Source: Dryocosmus kuriphilus
Lineage: Eukaryota > Arthropoda > Insecta > Hymenoptera > Cynipidae
Assembly (NCBI GenBank): GCA_038277395.1
Contig: CM076196.1
Span: 94,246,385 to 94,310,384, forward strand
Length of the DNA: 64,000 nt
Direction: 5' to 3'
In this document: one piece after another, positions 34,811 through 46,012 of the stretch
How positions within the stretch are numbered: position 1 is the stretch's first letter
Layout: every line of letters begins with the position of its first letter
Program-made: the position numbers and the translations under genes
The notes under the pieces: model-generated
Databases searched by the model: none
The model's input: the letters and a program-made list of their open reading frames with translations, nothing else
What the model was told of the DNA's origin: nothing

Positions 34811-35646
34811 CTACGGTGACTGGAGCCGTAGCTCAATTTCCCTATCGGCTCCGACTTCAGTCTGTGGCATAGCTCCGGTATCTGAAAGGGCTTTGGGCGA
34901 ACCAAGATCCCTAGTTTCCCTAAAATCATTCGCGTTTTGCCTAGAATTCGGATTGTTCTTACTGGGACCAGCCGAAGTTTCAGTCACGGTCTGTGGTAGC
35001 TGAGGGGCAGTTAGGACCGTGCTTACTGCTTCTTCTTGGCATTTCCCGAACACTTTGGGCAGTTCCTGGTCGTGAAGCCTACCGCCTTGCATTTGAAGCA
35101 ACGGAGTCTCCTGGGGCTTGCACAACCTTTCCGGTAGTGCCCGGGTTGGTAGCAATTGAAGCAAACCACTTCACTGGGGTCCCTAACCGGGGACACAATC
35201 TCTTCGTTACTATCAGCAGAAGCCATATTGCTCTGCTGACCTCCCTCATCCTTAAAGCCATCTTGGGGGGTCTTTCCACGTTTACCCGCATTGTCGCTTT
35301 CCCTGCCCTTACTATTTGTACTCTGCTCCTTTTCGGTACCGACTGCCGACCACTTGTCTCTTTCCTCTTTTAACGCTAAGGATGGTGATTGCTTGCTGTT
35401 TTTATGAGTCGAATATAGTTTGTACGCGAAATCTTTCAGGAAAGAGTTCTCGGGAGGAGCTGAAGCCTTATATTTCCTCATGTATACGTTCCGCTCTTTC
35501 TCCCAGCTTCTCCCGAGGCGAGAAAGTTCCCTGAAAGACTTGTACTCCGAGAGACAGATAACCTTGTGGTAGTCGGCTCGTAGACCTCTATTGATCCAAT
35601 CTAACTGGTCGACTGTCGGGACTTCTTCTTCGAGTAAATTTATCAA
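34811..35646 (-). pseudogene. Gag C-terminal half of Gypsy C
   Basis: A 207-aa open frame (35646-35023) carries a capsid-like helical part (TVDQLDWINRGLRADYHKVI), a Lys/Ser/Gln-rich linker and two knuckles, CFNCYQPGHYRKGC and CFKCKAVGFTTRNCPKC. The second has Phe where a His would be expected, but the extra knuckle frame at 31010-31105 has the same non-CCHC pattern, so it is probably a family trait rather than damage. The frame ends AKKKQ. Confidence 0.75.
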
Positions 35647-35649
35647 GCT

Positions 35650-36700
35650 TTGTATATTGGTTAGATAGTCATCGATGGACTCATTTTTACCCTGAGTCCT
35701 AGCCTGAATTTGTTTTTCACCCTTCTTTCGAAGGCATCGTCGCCGAAATGGGACCTAAATTCTTTACAAAGCATACGCCAGCACTAAAACTCTTTTTCGT
35801 GATTTTTAAACCACTTCTACGGTATTCCCTCCAGCATTACGGCATAGCTATTAACAATTCGTCGTCTTTCACCCTAGTTAGTTTCCTACGATCCTCGATT
35901 TTTGTCAGGAAACCATCTGCGCTGAAGTCGCTTCTACCATTAAAGGTCAAGTTCCATGCCAAAATAATTTGCCGATTTCTTTATTACCCTGGCGAGTTCT
36001 ATTGGACGATTTGTTGCTATCAATCATGTCTCTGTCCGTGGAGTGATCGCGGGAACGTATGCTTTAAAACTGATGTTACTTCTTCGCGGTCTGTCCTTTG
36101 TTTCATTTTTAAATCGGTGTGTCTGGGCTCATTGGAGTCCCAGTGTGGTATATTTAGCCTAAGCGTTTCAGGATGGCCCGAAGTTATCTTATTATTAGGC
36201 AAAAGGGGAGCGCACTCAGCAATGCAGTTTGCGATTCCCGATTGGTTTCTACTAGGCTCAATTTTTTCAAAAAGGATTCCGGTATCCGGCATATAAAACG
36301 GATTCTGCTACCCAAAAATTGTACGTAATTGAATTAAAAATTCGTTGGGTTAATCATCGAGAAATGTGTTGGCTTGATACGCGGTGTTGAAACTGTACTT
36401 AGCGTACCCATGGAGGTTGTAGTAGAAGTTACTATTCCAGTTCGTGGTAGACCTATCATCGTTGTCCTGTAATTCGCGTTTGTGACTCTAGTTTCTACCG
36501 TTACCATTATTGGGGTAAACGCTCCATCTGTTTGCCTGCTAACGGGAGGGCCTGCGGCTAGATTTCCAAAGTCGGATTCTATCTCCGATTCGTCATTTGT
36601 AGCTGCAGATGTCACGGACGTATAATCTGAGTCGCGCGATGGCCAATCCTTCAAAAGTTTAATTCCCCTACGCAATCTAGCTTATCTTAATTTCCGGGTG
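35650..36700 (-). pseudogene. Gag N-terminal half of Gypsy C
   Basis: Broken minus-strand text resembling a retrotransposon gag: a Ser/Thr-rich start (36675-36334), then WNLTFNGRSDFSADGFLTKI (about 35960-35900), the conserved F.G....DFL entry to the capsid domain, and text resembling W..Y...F...F. Many stops. Confidence 0.55.
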
Positions 36701-37420
36701 CCGAAGTTGTCTAGATTTAACTTTTCTAAACTATCGTTAACTCAGAGTTATCCAATTCCGCGATTGAATGTTTTAGCTCGGTATACGTGTTGAAGTAGTC
36801 CATTTATTTTAAAAACGTGGCCTTGTCTTGTTCCTTGCAAACGTGTGATTCTAATTCGAGTATTCTTCAAAATTTATCTAAGTACCATTATGCGTACATC
36901 TAGTCTTTGCGCGACCAGGAAATTTGCCGCAGGCGATTATTCCAATTCGCCGCTCTATTTCCCACTGAATAATCCCACTCTCTCTTGTTTAGTAACAAGA
37001 TACAAATAAATACTTCATGTGCAGATTCAATATACATAAATCAAAAAAAAATTACATACATGGTAAATCATGGGTATATAAAAAACTTCAAAAAAGAATC
37101 ACAGGTTTCAATGTATCATCAACCAGTCAAAATCAACACATCAGTAAAATCATTATTAGAGAGTTCGAAAGAATTTTCACCTCATCAATAAATCTATTTA
37201 AACTTCAGTCGAACATCTCGGAATGGCTTCTTCACAGAAAACAAAATGTCTGTCAATTCTTCCTGTTTTCGTTTCCAGAGACTCCTGATTGCATCCACCA
37301 ATTTATAATCTACCGAAAAACTTTTTGATTGTTGGTAGTTGCAACAATCTCAGGTAAATATGGGTTACTTATCTTCTTCTATTTAGTTTAAATATGGTTG
37401 GGTTTAGTTGGGCGTCAACT
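36701..37420 (-). other. 5' leader of Gypsy C
   Basis: Sequence between the gag start and the 5' LTR on the minus strand. It has no domain. TTGACGCCCAAC next to the LTR may be the primer-binding site. Confidence 0.4.
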
Positions 37421-39022
37421 TGTGAGGGGGATTTTGGCCTCCTAATAAACTTCCCACACAGTAACGCAAGGTCTACTTTAATCGTCTAAACAAAGGTCAT
37501 GGGCGCCAGATAATGGCGAAGTTTGAAACTCATTACGACTGTCTGGCTATGGACGAATTTAGCAATTAACGAAATACGAAAGAAAGATCCCTACTAGCTT
37601 AAAAATTTTTAGTAATGTCTCTTAACTTAGTAGAGAGGTTCGCCCAACCACAAATAAGCTAGAGGCCAACATTTTAAGTTAACACCAATTTTCGTTTATT
37701 CTACCGCTCATATAGAAAATTTACAATTATATACTAATGAATATAACGTTACGCGAGAAGGTTTAAAGACACCCGTAAAATTTAACAAAAGATTATGAGG
37801 TTTAATAAGCAACCTAAATTATCGAGAACTCCATTTAGTTAATCTAAACCACTCGTGATCGTGAGTTACCGCGATACAGACCGAACGAGAAAATACCCCA
37901 ATCTTACCAAACCGGGGATTCTAATACTCGCGGAATTTATCGATACGATCACGGGGATATTACGAGAAAAGAGTTTAATCAAACGCAACTAACGGTGCAA
38001 CACTCCGACACATGGCCGATCTTTTTGATGGTACATCAACTTTTGCTTCGACAAATAGAATCTCTACCACACCAAAACCTACGGCCAGAAAACAAAACCA
38101 CATACCTTGTTAATGTAATAAAAATTATCGCCTCTTTCCAAATTCATATTCTTCCCGATATAACTCAACTTTTCTCTGATACTTATGGTCGACTTAACAG
38201 GAACGAGAGTGACAGGTCGTGCAGCGTCGAATCAATAGGTGTATCCAGCCCGCGGAAATGGGTCCAGCCAATGGGAGCGCTCTTTCCGCCCGGGTCGCAG
38301 TCGCCCGCCAAGCACAGTACTTCCGCCGGTCGAGCCCGCTGTCCTGATTGGAAGGTGGTACCGGTATTTCTGACGGCAAGCATAGAGAAACATTTGGTTG
38401 CTGATAGGACCCTACGGTTCTGATTGGGTTGTCTTTCCATTGACCTAATTTGACTCAGAATCCTTAATTGAGGTTAGGAAAGGGTTTAAAACGGCCGAGA
38501 GGTTCACCCTTTCCGACTCCATTTGCCGACTACAGAGTTTCTGGGTTCGGACAATGCGGGCGTTCCTTTCGCCCGGGTCCCAGTCTTTCGCCAATCGTAG
38601 CTTCCCCCTTGGTCGAGCGCGCAGTCCTGGCATATAAGCAGCACAGGTGCTTCTGGCGGTAAAAATAGAGAGAAATTATGTTAATGAGAGAACCCAATAA
38701 TTCTGAGTGGCTGATTTTTCTCTGGTTTTTATTCCACTCACAATCCGTAATTGTGATTTACAAACAGCTGACAAATAAGGGAACTCTCGATAGGTTTCAC
38801 GGCTCTCAGCGCCATCTGCCCCTTCCGGGTTTCCGGTAGTGCCATGAAAAAATCTCGTTGAAGGCCGGTGATGGTTGGATCGGTTTGTTTCTCCTCCTGC
38901 AGCCGATGGTGGTTCCCTCTAACGTTGGGAGTCTCGAACATCGTTGACCGTCTCGTGTGACAGAAGGAGACACACCCATCTCTGGTATCTGCACTCCCCG
39001 TTCCTTCCATGGGCGAGCAACC
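37421..39022 (-). repeat. LTR of Gypsy C (5' LTR on the minus strand)
   Basis: Partner of 28195-29909. It shares, for example, GAGAGGTTCGCCCAACCACA and many longer blocks. Confidence 0.85.
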
Positions 39023-39029
39023 TTTTAAG

Positions 39030-39645
39030 TCTCAATAAACTATTCAAGAAAAAGTTCGGGCCATTTTCTGTATTATTCCTAAATTTAATTTGCTAGTTTG
39101 ACATAATTTGGGACGGTGTTTGAACCACTCCAAACGGAAATAAAGTGTCTGGAACTTCTTGAGAGTTTCTACTTGGGATTCTATCTCTATCTATCAAATT
39201 TATCATTTCTGTTCTATTTCGTGTCTGTGTAGTAGATGCGCGATTCTAAAGTTTCATTTATTTGACCGCTACGCCTATTGTTTATGATTTTCGACCAGCA
39301 GCAGCTAACTCGAGTCTTTGCACGTTAAGCGCCAAATTTGTTCCTTCGAAGTGTACCGTATTATTTCTATTTCTATGTCTCTGACCCTCGTTTCCATATG
39401 ACGGAACCTGCGCTGCCGCGATACAAAATCTATCAATTTTTTGGTTCAATTTAATCACTTCATCGGAAAATTCTTTGCTTTTCTTTTTATCGCTTTCTTG
39501 ATCCCCGTGATTTATTAATTCCTGCGCGCCATTCTAAAACTCGGCATTGTTTTCTATAAACGAGTCTGGCTCAAACGTTTCATTATTTATTGGTTCTGTT
39601 TGACTCTCCTTTCTTGTAGTCGTAGTACAAGAGCTAGCCACGTAA
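39030..39645 (-). pseudogene. Gag remnant of Gypsy D, middle part
   Basis: Minus-strand text RKESQTEPINNETFEPDSFI, then DEVIKLNQKIDRFCIAAAQV, then RLELAAAGRKS. Gag-like composition (Asn/Gln/Arg-rich, coiled-coil-like). It lies between the palindrome at 39650 and Gypsy C and probably continues the gag that starts at 44163. Confidence 0.4.
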
Positions 39646-39860
39646 AATGCACGTGATAGAGTTGCACGCTGGAATGTGTATAAATCGGTCAAACAATGCT
39701 TTTACATTGCAAAACCAAATTTCTACCCACAGAATGGGCGGCGTTTGCAAATGGCGACCGAGTAAACAAGACATTGCCGTTTTAAGAAAAAAAATAATAG
39801 AGTTGCAGAATGCAGTTTATTTTTATGCATTGTTTAGGCAGCCACTATCAGCGGCCAAAC

Positions 39861-40195
39861 AATGGCAGACATGTTCCCCGCAGCAAGCGTGGCGCAGAGT
39901 TGGCGAAACATGACTTTAAAAGTCAATAAAAAACGTCATAGGTTTGCAGTAAGCAGATTGTGGCTATGTATTTCGTTGATATTGCACATCATATTCGCCC
40001 AATGGCAGCCAATTTCCCCGCGGCAAGCATGGCGCAGAGTTGACGGAACATGACTTTAAAAGTCAATAAAAAACGTCATAGGTTTGCAGTAAGCGGATTC
40101 TTGCTACGTATTTAGTTGATATTGCACATCATATTCCCGCAATGGCAGACATTTTCCCCCGGCAAACATCTCGGCAGAGTTGGGAAAATGTCGCA
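39861..40195 (+). repeat. 140-bp tandem repeats, left arm
   Basis: Units start AATGGCAGAC or AATGGCAGCC at 39861, 40001 and 40141, exactly 140 bp apart; the third is partial. Each contains CATGACTTTAAAAGTCAATA, itself with an inverted ACTTTAAAAGT core. Confidence 0.93.
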
Positions 40196-41180
40196 ATGCG
40201 ACGCGAGCATGGCTCGCAGACATGGCTGCACAGGAGTTGGGGACCGAGACGAGCAGACCTGTCGGATTCGTCGAGGTTCACGGAAGATTTTTAATAATTT
40301 TTATGCAAAATTATATCCTGATTACGAATCCCTGTGGCAAGTCTTCTTCATGTAGGGTGTTCGCAAGATATTCGCAATTGATTAATTTTTTTATGAATAT
40401 TGATTACAGCTTTTCCGCTAAACATATTTGAGTTTTTCGTGTGGATTTTATTAGAGAAGTCCAGGGCCAATAAGAGTCATATAAACCATTTTGCACTCCG
40501 ACGAATATTTATTGCACAAGAGAAAGAAGTAAGCAAAATAATTGAGAACAATTTCGTACGTCAATAACATGGAAAATATTGTCTCGATTATATTATTTTT
40601 CATTAATTCTGAAAACATCTGTCGATATACACATTTTTTATAATAATCACTAGTCCCCTGAAACTTATGATTTTCAAGAAAAAAGAGTTTTTGTTCGAAG
40701 TCATTTTATTGGATTATAATAAATAGTCATTTTCATGGAGCTAATAATTTTTAGGAAACAAAATTGCAAGAAAATATACTTAAGCTAGTAAGAAACACAG
40801 TGTACACGAAATTATCGAAAAAGTATTTAAATGTATGCAAGCAGGGTTGATTGTTTACTCTGATCGCTTTAAGTGGATGTAACTATTTTTGGAAAGACGG
40901 TAAAGATCTCAGAATTGATGTGCTTATTCTTTGAAGTGGTAACAACATTATGATATGGTTCAAAACTGCGAAATTAAAATGTGTACACATGTATGTTTGT
41001 TTAGATTTTCACTTTCTATCTTCGTTTCTACGGGTAATACAGAGGTGGGAAAAAATCTCAACAATTTCGGAAAATAAGACGAATTCAGTGATATCATTAA
41101 GTTTTGGTACTTTAATTCGTTGAAGAGTTATTAGTGTTTATTTTTTTGGGAATGTTAACAATAGAGCTGAAACTGTTACT

Positions 41181-41328
41181 GTTAGCTTTGGACCCCGCTT
41201 TCGACACGCTGCGCTGGTGGCAGGCGCGCTCGAGACCCAACGGCGTAGATTCAATATAAGAGTTAGGGGTACACAGAAGCTGTATCAGAGCTTGCTGCAG
41301 AGCTCTTGTATAGTGTCTACGCCATTAG
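41181..41328. other. Unpaired centre of the palindrome
   Basis: About 148 bp, GC-richer than both arms, with no inverted partner. It has no convincing ORF, tRNA or promoter signature. It may be the unique core of the element or captured DNA. Confidence 0.6.
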
Positions 41329-42299
41329 GTATCAGTTTCAACTCTCTTAAAAAAGTAGACAGTAATAACTCTTCAATAAATGAAAGTATAAAAAATATAA
41401 TGATATCACTGAATTCGTCTTAATTTACGAATTTCTTGAGATTTTATCCCACCTCTCTATTACCCGTAGAAACGATGATAGAAACTGATTTATTTAAATT
41501 TATTTATTTATTTATTTATTTAAACAAATATACATGTGCACATATCTTAGTTTCACAATTTTGAACCATAACATTATTTTACTACCACTTCAAAGACTAA
41601 GTGCATCAATTGTGAGATCTTCACCGCAATTCCAAACACAGTTACATCAACTTAAAGCTAGCAAAGTAAACAATCAACTCTACTTGCATAAATTTAAACA
41701 TTTTTTCGATAATTTCATATATACTGTGTTTCTCACTAGCGTCAGTATACTTTCTTGTAAGATTTTTTTCTCTAACACTAATTTGCTCCATGAGAAATGA
41801 CTATTTATTACAACGCGATAAAATGACATAAAAAAACTCTGTTTTCTCGAAAATTATTAATTTTAGAAGACTAGTATTTATTATAAAAAACTTCTATTTC
41901 AGTTTTTGCTTTCAAATGCGCTTTACTGTTTGCTGATCCATGAAATATTTTTCCAGTTATTAAAAATCCTATTTTTTCCAATTATATCACACGTTATGTA
42001 ATTTTGTACAACAAATATTTGTCGGAGCGAAAACACGTTCAGAACACTTTTGCTTCTCGTCAGCTTGTCTAATAAGAGGGATAAAAAATTTCACAAATGT
42101 TACATTTTCATTGTTAAATGTTATATTCATAAAAAAATGAATAACTGCAAACATCTCGAGAATGGAAAATTTGCCAGAAACCTGCCTAAGATTTTTTTAT
42201 TCAGGAAATCATTTTACATAAGAGTCAAAAGAGAAACTAAAAGGACCTCCGCGATCAGACAGAAATAGGGTTGGCGCCTCGACTATACCTTGGCCCCGG

Positions 42300-43388
42300 T
42301 TGGCACGAAAAAATGTCTGCGAGCCATGTTCCCGTCGCCGCACGACATTTGCCCAACTCTGCCGAGATGTTTGCCGCGGGGAAAACGTCTGCCATTGTTG
42401 GAATATGATGTGTAATATCAACTACATACATAGCAGCAATCCGCCTACTGTAACCCTTTGACGCTTTTATTGACTTTTAAAATCATGTTCTCTCGTCTCT
42501 GCCGCGATGTTTGCCGCGGGAAAAATTCCTGCAATTGTAGGAATTTGATATGTAATATTAACTAAATACATAGCAACAATCCGCTTACTGCAAGCCTTTG
42601 ACGTTCTTTATTGACTTTTAAAGTCATGTTGCGTCAACTCTGCCGCCATGTTTGCCCCTGGGAAAATTTCTGCCATTGGGGGAATAGAATGTGCAATATC
42701 AACTAAATATATAGCAACCATCTGCTTACTGCAACCCTTTGACGTTTGTTACCGACTTTTAAAGTCGTGTTCTGTCAACTCTGCTGTCATGATTTCCGCG
42801 GAGAGAATGCCTGCCATTGGGGGAACTTGATGTGTAATATCAACTAAATACACAGCAAGAATCCGCTAACTGCAACCCCTTGAAGTTTTTTATTGACTTT
42901 CGAAGTCATGTTCTGTCGTCACTGCCGCCATGTTTGCCGCGGGGAAAATGTTTGCCATTGGCGTAATATAAATGTGCAATATCAACTACGAGTAAATACA
43001 TAGCTACAATCCGCTTACTTCAACGCTATGACGTTTTTTATTGACTTTTAAAGTCATGTTCCGTCAACTCTGCGCCATGTTTGCCGCGGGGAAAATGTCT
43101 GCCATTAGGGGAATATGATGTGCAATATCGAATAAATAGATAGCAACAATCCGCCTACTGCAACCATTTGAAGTGTTTCATGGACTTGTAAAGTCATGTT
43201 CCGTCGACTATGCCGCCAGGTTTGAAGCCGGGAAAATTTCTGCAATTGGGAGAATATGATGCTTCATATTAAGTAAATACATAGCAACAATCCGATTACT
43301 GCAACCCTTTGACGTTTTTTACTGAATTTTGAAAGCACATTCTGTCAACTCGGACGCCATGTTTGCTTCGGGGAATATGTCTGCCATT
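42300..43388 (-). repeat. 140-bp tandem repeats, right arm
   Basis: Reverse-complement units end at GCCATT or GCAATT at 42391, 42531, 42672, 42812, 42953, 43101, 43242 and 43383, spaced 140-148 bp. Seven full intervals against two in the left arm explain most of the length difference between the arms. Confidence 0.93.
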
Positions 43389-43600
43389 GTTTGGCCGCTG
43401 CTACTGGCTGCCTAAACAACACATAGAAAGAAACTGCAGTCTGCAATCTTATTACGTTTTTTCCTAAAATGGCAAAATCTTGTTTACTCGGCCGCCAGTT
43501 TCAAACGCCGCCCATTCTGTGGGCAGAAATTTGGTCCTGCAATGTAAAAACATTTTTTGACCGATTTATCCACATTCCAGCGTGTTAGCTCTTGGACTAT

Positions 43601-44163
43601 CGTTTCTTTCAATTTTTCTCGTCCTAGTCTATTCCTTGCAAGTCTTAGATTTTCTGTTCGTTTTCTTTGCCTTCTAACTTCATGTTTGCTCTCTAACATA
43701 CTTTTTCGAATTTCTGTTCCTTCTTTTTTAATCTTTTGAAATTTTCTTTCTTATTTTTAATGTCTATATCTATACTATCTACTTCTAATTCGTAGTTGTT
43801 TGGGGAAAGACACTTTATCGTTTACCTGTGTATATTTGGCATGCTTTCCGCTTTGCGAAATCTCCATGTATTTGTTGTCGCACGCCTCACTGGACACGTT
43901 GCTTTCGACTTTCCTTCTTCGTCCCATCCTACTTCTCTAATTCCTAGTTCTATACCTTTTACTATTCTATTTTCTCTTTCGCCTAGAATATCGTTTTCAT
44001 TTTCGCTGTTTTCACCACCCTCGTTTTGATTATTAATTTCCTCTGCTTGGGCATTATTCTCTATCAATTCCCTGGCGATTCTCATTTTCCTATTTTTTTC
44101 GAACTTTTTATTTAAGGGTTTCGCCATTTGCTTCAATTTAATTTTACCTGACCTTAGGTTCAT
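43601..44163 (-). pseudogene. Gag N-terminus of Gypsy D
   Basis: A minus-strand frame from ATG at 44163, MNLRSGKIKLKQMAKPLNKK, is Glu/Asn-rich and stops at 43822. A second frame (43699 onwards) reads RRQRKRTENLRLARNRLGRE and runs into the palindrome, whose insertion interrupts it. The ATG lies just inside the LTR/leader at 44170-45813, the expected place for gag. Confidence 0.5.
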
Positions 44164-44169
44164 TTACAC

Positions 44170-45813
44170 TTTATTTTTCCTTCTCCTTTTATTTATTTTC
44201 CTACAGTGTTCTTCCTACTGCTTTCTCTATTATTATTCCAATTACAGAGTTAGAATTTTTGCTTCTTTATTTTGTTCTTAAATCCCTCACTTGTAACATC
44301 GGCTTTCCAATTCGTACATGGCGTTTCTTATCAGGGTGATTTTTAAAGTTTTATTAACGACGGCAAACTAGTTTTATTCTTAAGCCTGACAAAGTTTTAA
44401 CGGACCAATAACATCTACCTACGCTTGAGCTAACGATTCAAATATCACTTCAATAAATATTGAAACCTCAGGCCTATTAAACAAGACCCTGGTAGCAGTT
44501 GTCCCTTCTTACACGGGAGTAGCGAGGTAGGAGTGTAGCATTGTCAAGGGAGAAACGCGAAGGAGCATGTCCGTGGTCTCCCATCCACGCGCGAAGGACG
44601 AAGTATGGGGACCTCATCTCACGAGAGCTAGCGCGACTCGCGAGCAGAAGTCAAGTATTCGGCGACTCGACAACGAGTAGAAAGCACTAATAGCTCTAGA
44701 AACTTGTAGGGAATAGAGAGTTTACTCCCTATCTTTGCCACGAATCTTAGCGTTCGGTGACCCAAGAAGGCTGTCACTAGCAGAAGATTTTGCTAGCCAA
44801 ATACTTCTGGTGAACCAGCTTGCCTTCGGAGTAGAGGTTCCTGAGCTTTTGTATATGAAGTAGCGCGCTCGTGGAGTAGAGAGCTTACTGTCTACATTTG
44901 ACCTGTACGTATTTCATGTAGGTAGGACAGGACGTTGAACATGTCTACTCAGAGACTTAGTGGAACAAGGCAGGGACACACGACCAGGAATTTACTCCTG
45001 ACTCCTGATGAGAATTTCTTTCTTTCTCAATCTGTGAGCATTAATTAAATGTTCGATAAAAAAAAAAGATTTAGTAAAAGATTACCTTCTCCTTTGTTCC
45101 CAAGATAATCTGTGTATATCTATCTAAAGCCGCTATATGAGAGAATTTGTGTGTACTTTGATCAGTTGTTTTGTATCTACAAAGAGAAAAGCAAGATTTG
45201 GCACTGGAAGAAAATAACAATTAGAGCAAGCAGTTAGCTTTACCTCAGATATCTATTAACGAATATTTGATGATTTTGCACTTATATTAAATAAGTAAAC
45301 TGACTTTGTTAATATTAGATGATCATGTATCGTAATGCAATGACTAGATGGACTTCGTCAATATTCAATAAATAAATTAGTTTCAACAATATTGTATGAT
45401 CTTCACCTTGAAAGAATCACTTATCAGTTTTGAACAATTTATCTTTATGTCATAAATGAATCGCTCTGCCACTTGTGTGTTCAACGAATATTCGCTAATC
45501 ATTAATTTTAACTCTACAAATAAGGAGGTGCTATATTTATCTTGTATGGATAGAATTCGATCCTTGATTTATGATTTAAAATAATAAGTGTATTTGTATT
45601 AGCATCTAGGTCGATTAAAAATAAAAAAGAATAGAAACGTCAAGACTAGAGGATAATAGAAGGCTAATGTATAAAATTATAAGTTTATAAGGTTTTGAAT
45701 AAACCTTATGTTTGGGATTAAATCAATCTTATTCTTTCTCTCTTGTGAGCGCCATATTCATCAAATAAATAATAGAAACAAAGAGGTATTTACAAGCCCT
45801 AAAAGTCAAGGTT
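44170..45813 (-). repeat. LTR plus leader of Gypsy D, copy 1
   Basis: Matches 59462-60745 in the same orientation and, partly, 60785-61965 in the opposite one. Shared blocks include CAAGGGAGAAACGCGAAGGA (near 44547) and the end around GGTATTTACAA. It stands directly upstream (on the minus strand) of the gag ATG at 44163. The exact LTR boundaries inside it are uncertain. Confidence 0.65.
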
Positions 45814-46012
45814 GCATTTAGTGCCAAACGTGTGATACCGATGGTCGCTTGCACCTGTTGGCTTGAGGAAAAACAAACTCGGATAATAACACTATAATGT
45901 AATAGAAGGGAGAAGAGATGACCTCGGCCACGGCACGTTAGATGAACTTACGAGGTGGCCATGAGAATCAGCTGTCAGGAATCTGATGACAGACTCCCAT
46001 AGGGCCTCTCGA
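45814..46012. other. Junction segment between LTR D and the DIRS element
   Basis: About 200 bp of moderately GC-rich sequence ending near GGGCCTCTCGAAAC. It matches neither neighbour and is probably a scrap of another element. Confidence 0.3.

Larger units (their letters stand above)
28195..39022 (-). mobile_element. Gypsy element C, about 10.8 kb, large LTRs
   Basis: Two direct repeats of 1.6-1.7 kb (28195-29909 and 37421-39022) enclose 7.5 kb with minus-strand gag, protease, RT, RNase H and integrase, then an extra zinc-knuckle frame. The minus strand next to the 5' LTR reads TTGACGCCCAAC, close to a tRNA-Lys-type primer site TGGCGCCCAAC. LTR divergence looks roughly ten percent by eye, so the insertion is old, and all genes are broken. 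No clear target duplication was found. Confidence 0.8.
39650..43600. mobile_element. Foldback-like giant palindrome with 140-bp tandem repeats
   Basis: The left arm (39650-41180) and right arm (41329-43600) are reverse complements along their whole length, imperfectly. Outer ends: CACGCTGGAATGTG at 39665 against its complement at about 43571-43584. Inner ends converge on a loop of about 150 bp (41181-41328) that is GC-richer and unpaired. Each arm carries 140-bp tandem units: two plus a partial on the left, seven on the right. The Drosophila Foldback family has long inverted repeats built of tandem repeats, which this resembles. No transposase is encoded. Confidence 0.8.

Noticed and set aside
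35748..36296. 182-aa plus-strand ORF
   Set aside because: It is the antisense shadow of the Gypsy C gag, which has capsid-like text on the minus strand.
28195..39022. Target-site duplication of Gypsy C
   Set aside because: No matching direct repeat was found at the two outer LTR edges; boundaries may be off by a few bases.
39861..40195. Possible CRISPR-like array of regular repeats
   Set aside because: Units are contiguous 140-bp tandem repeats without spacers, in animal DNA, and are mirrored in an inverted arm.
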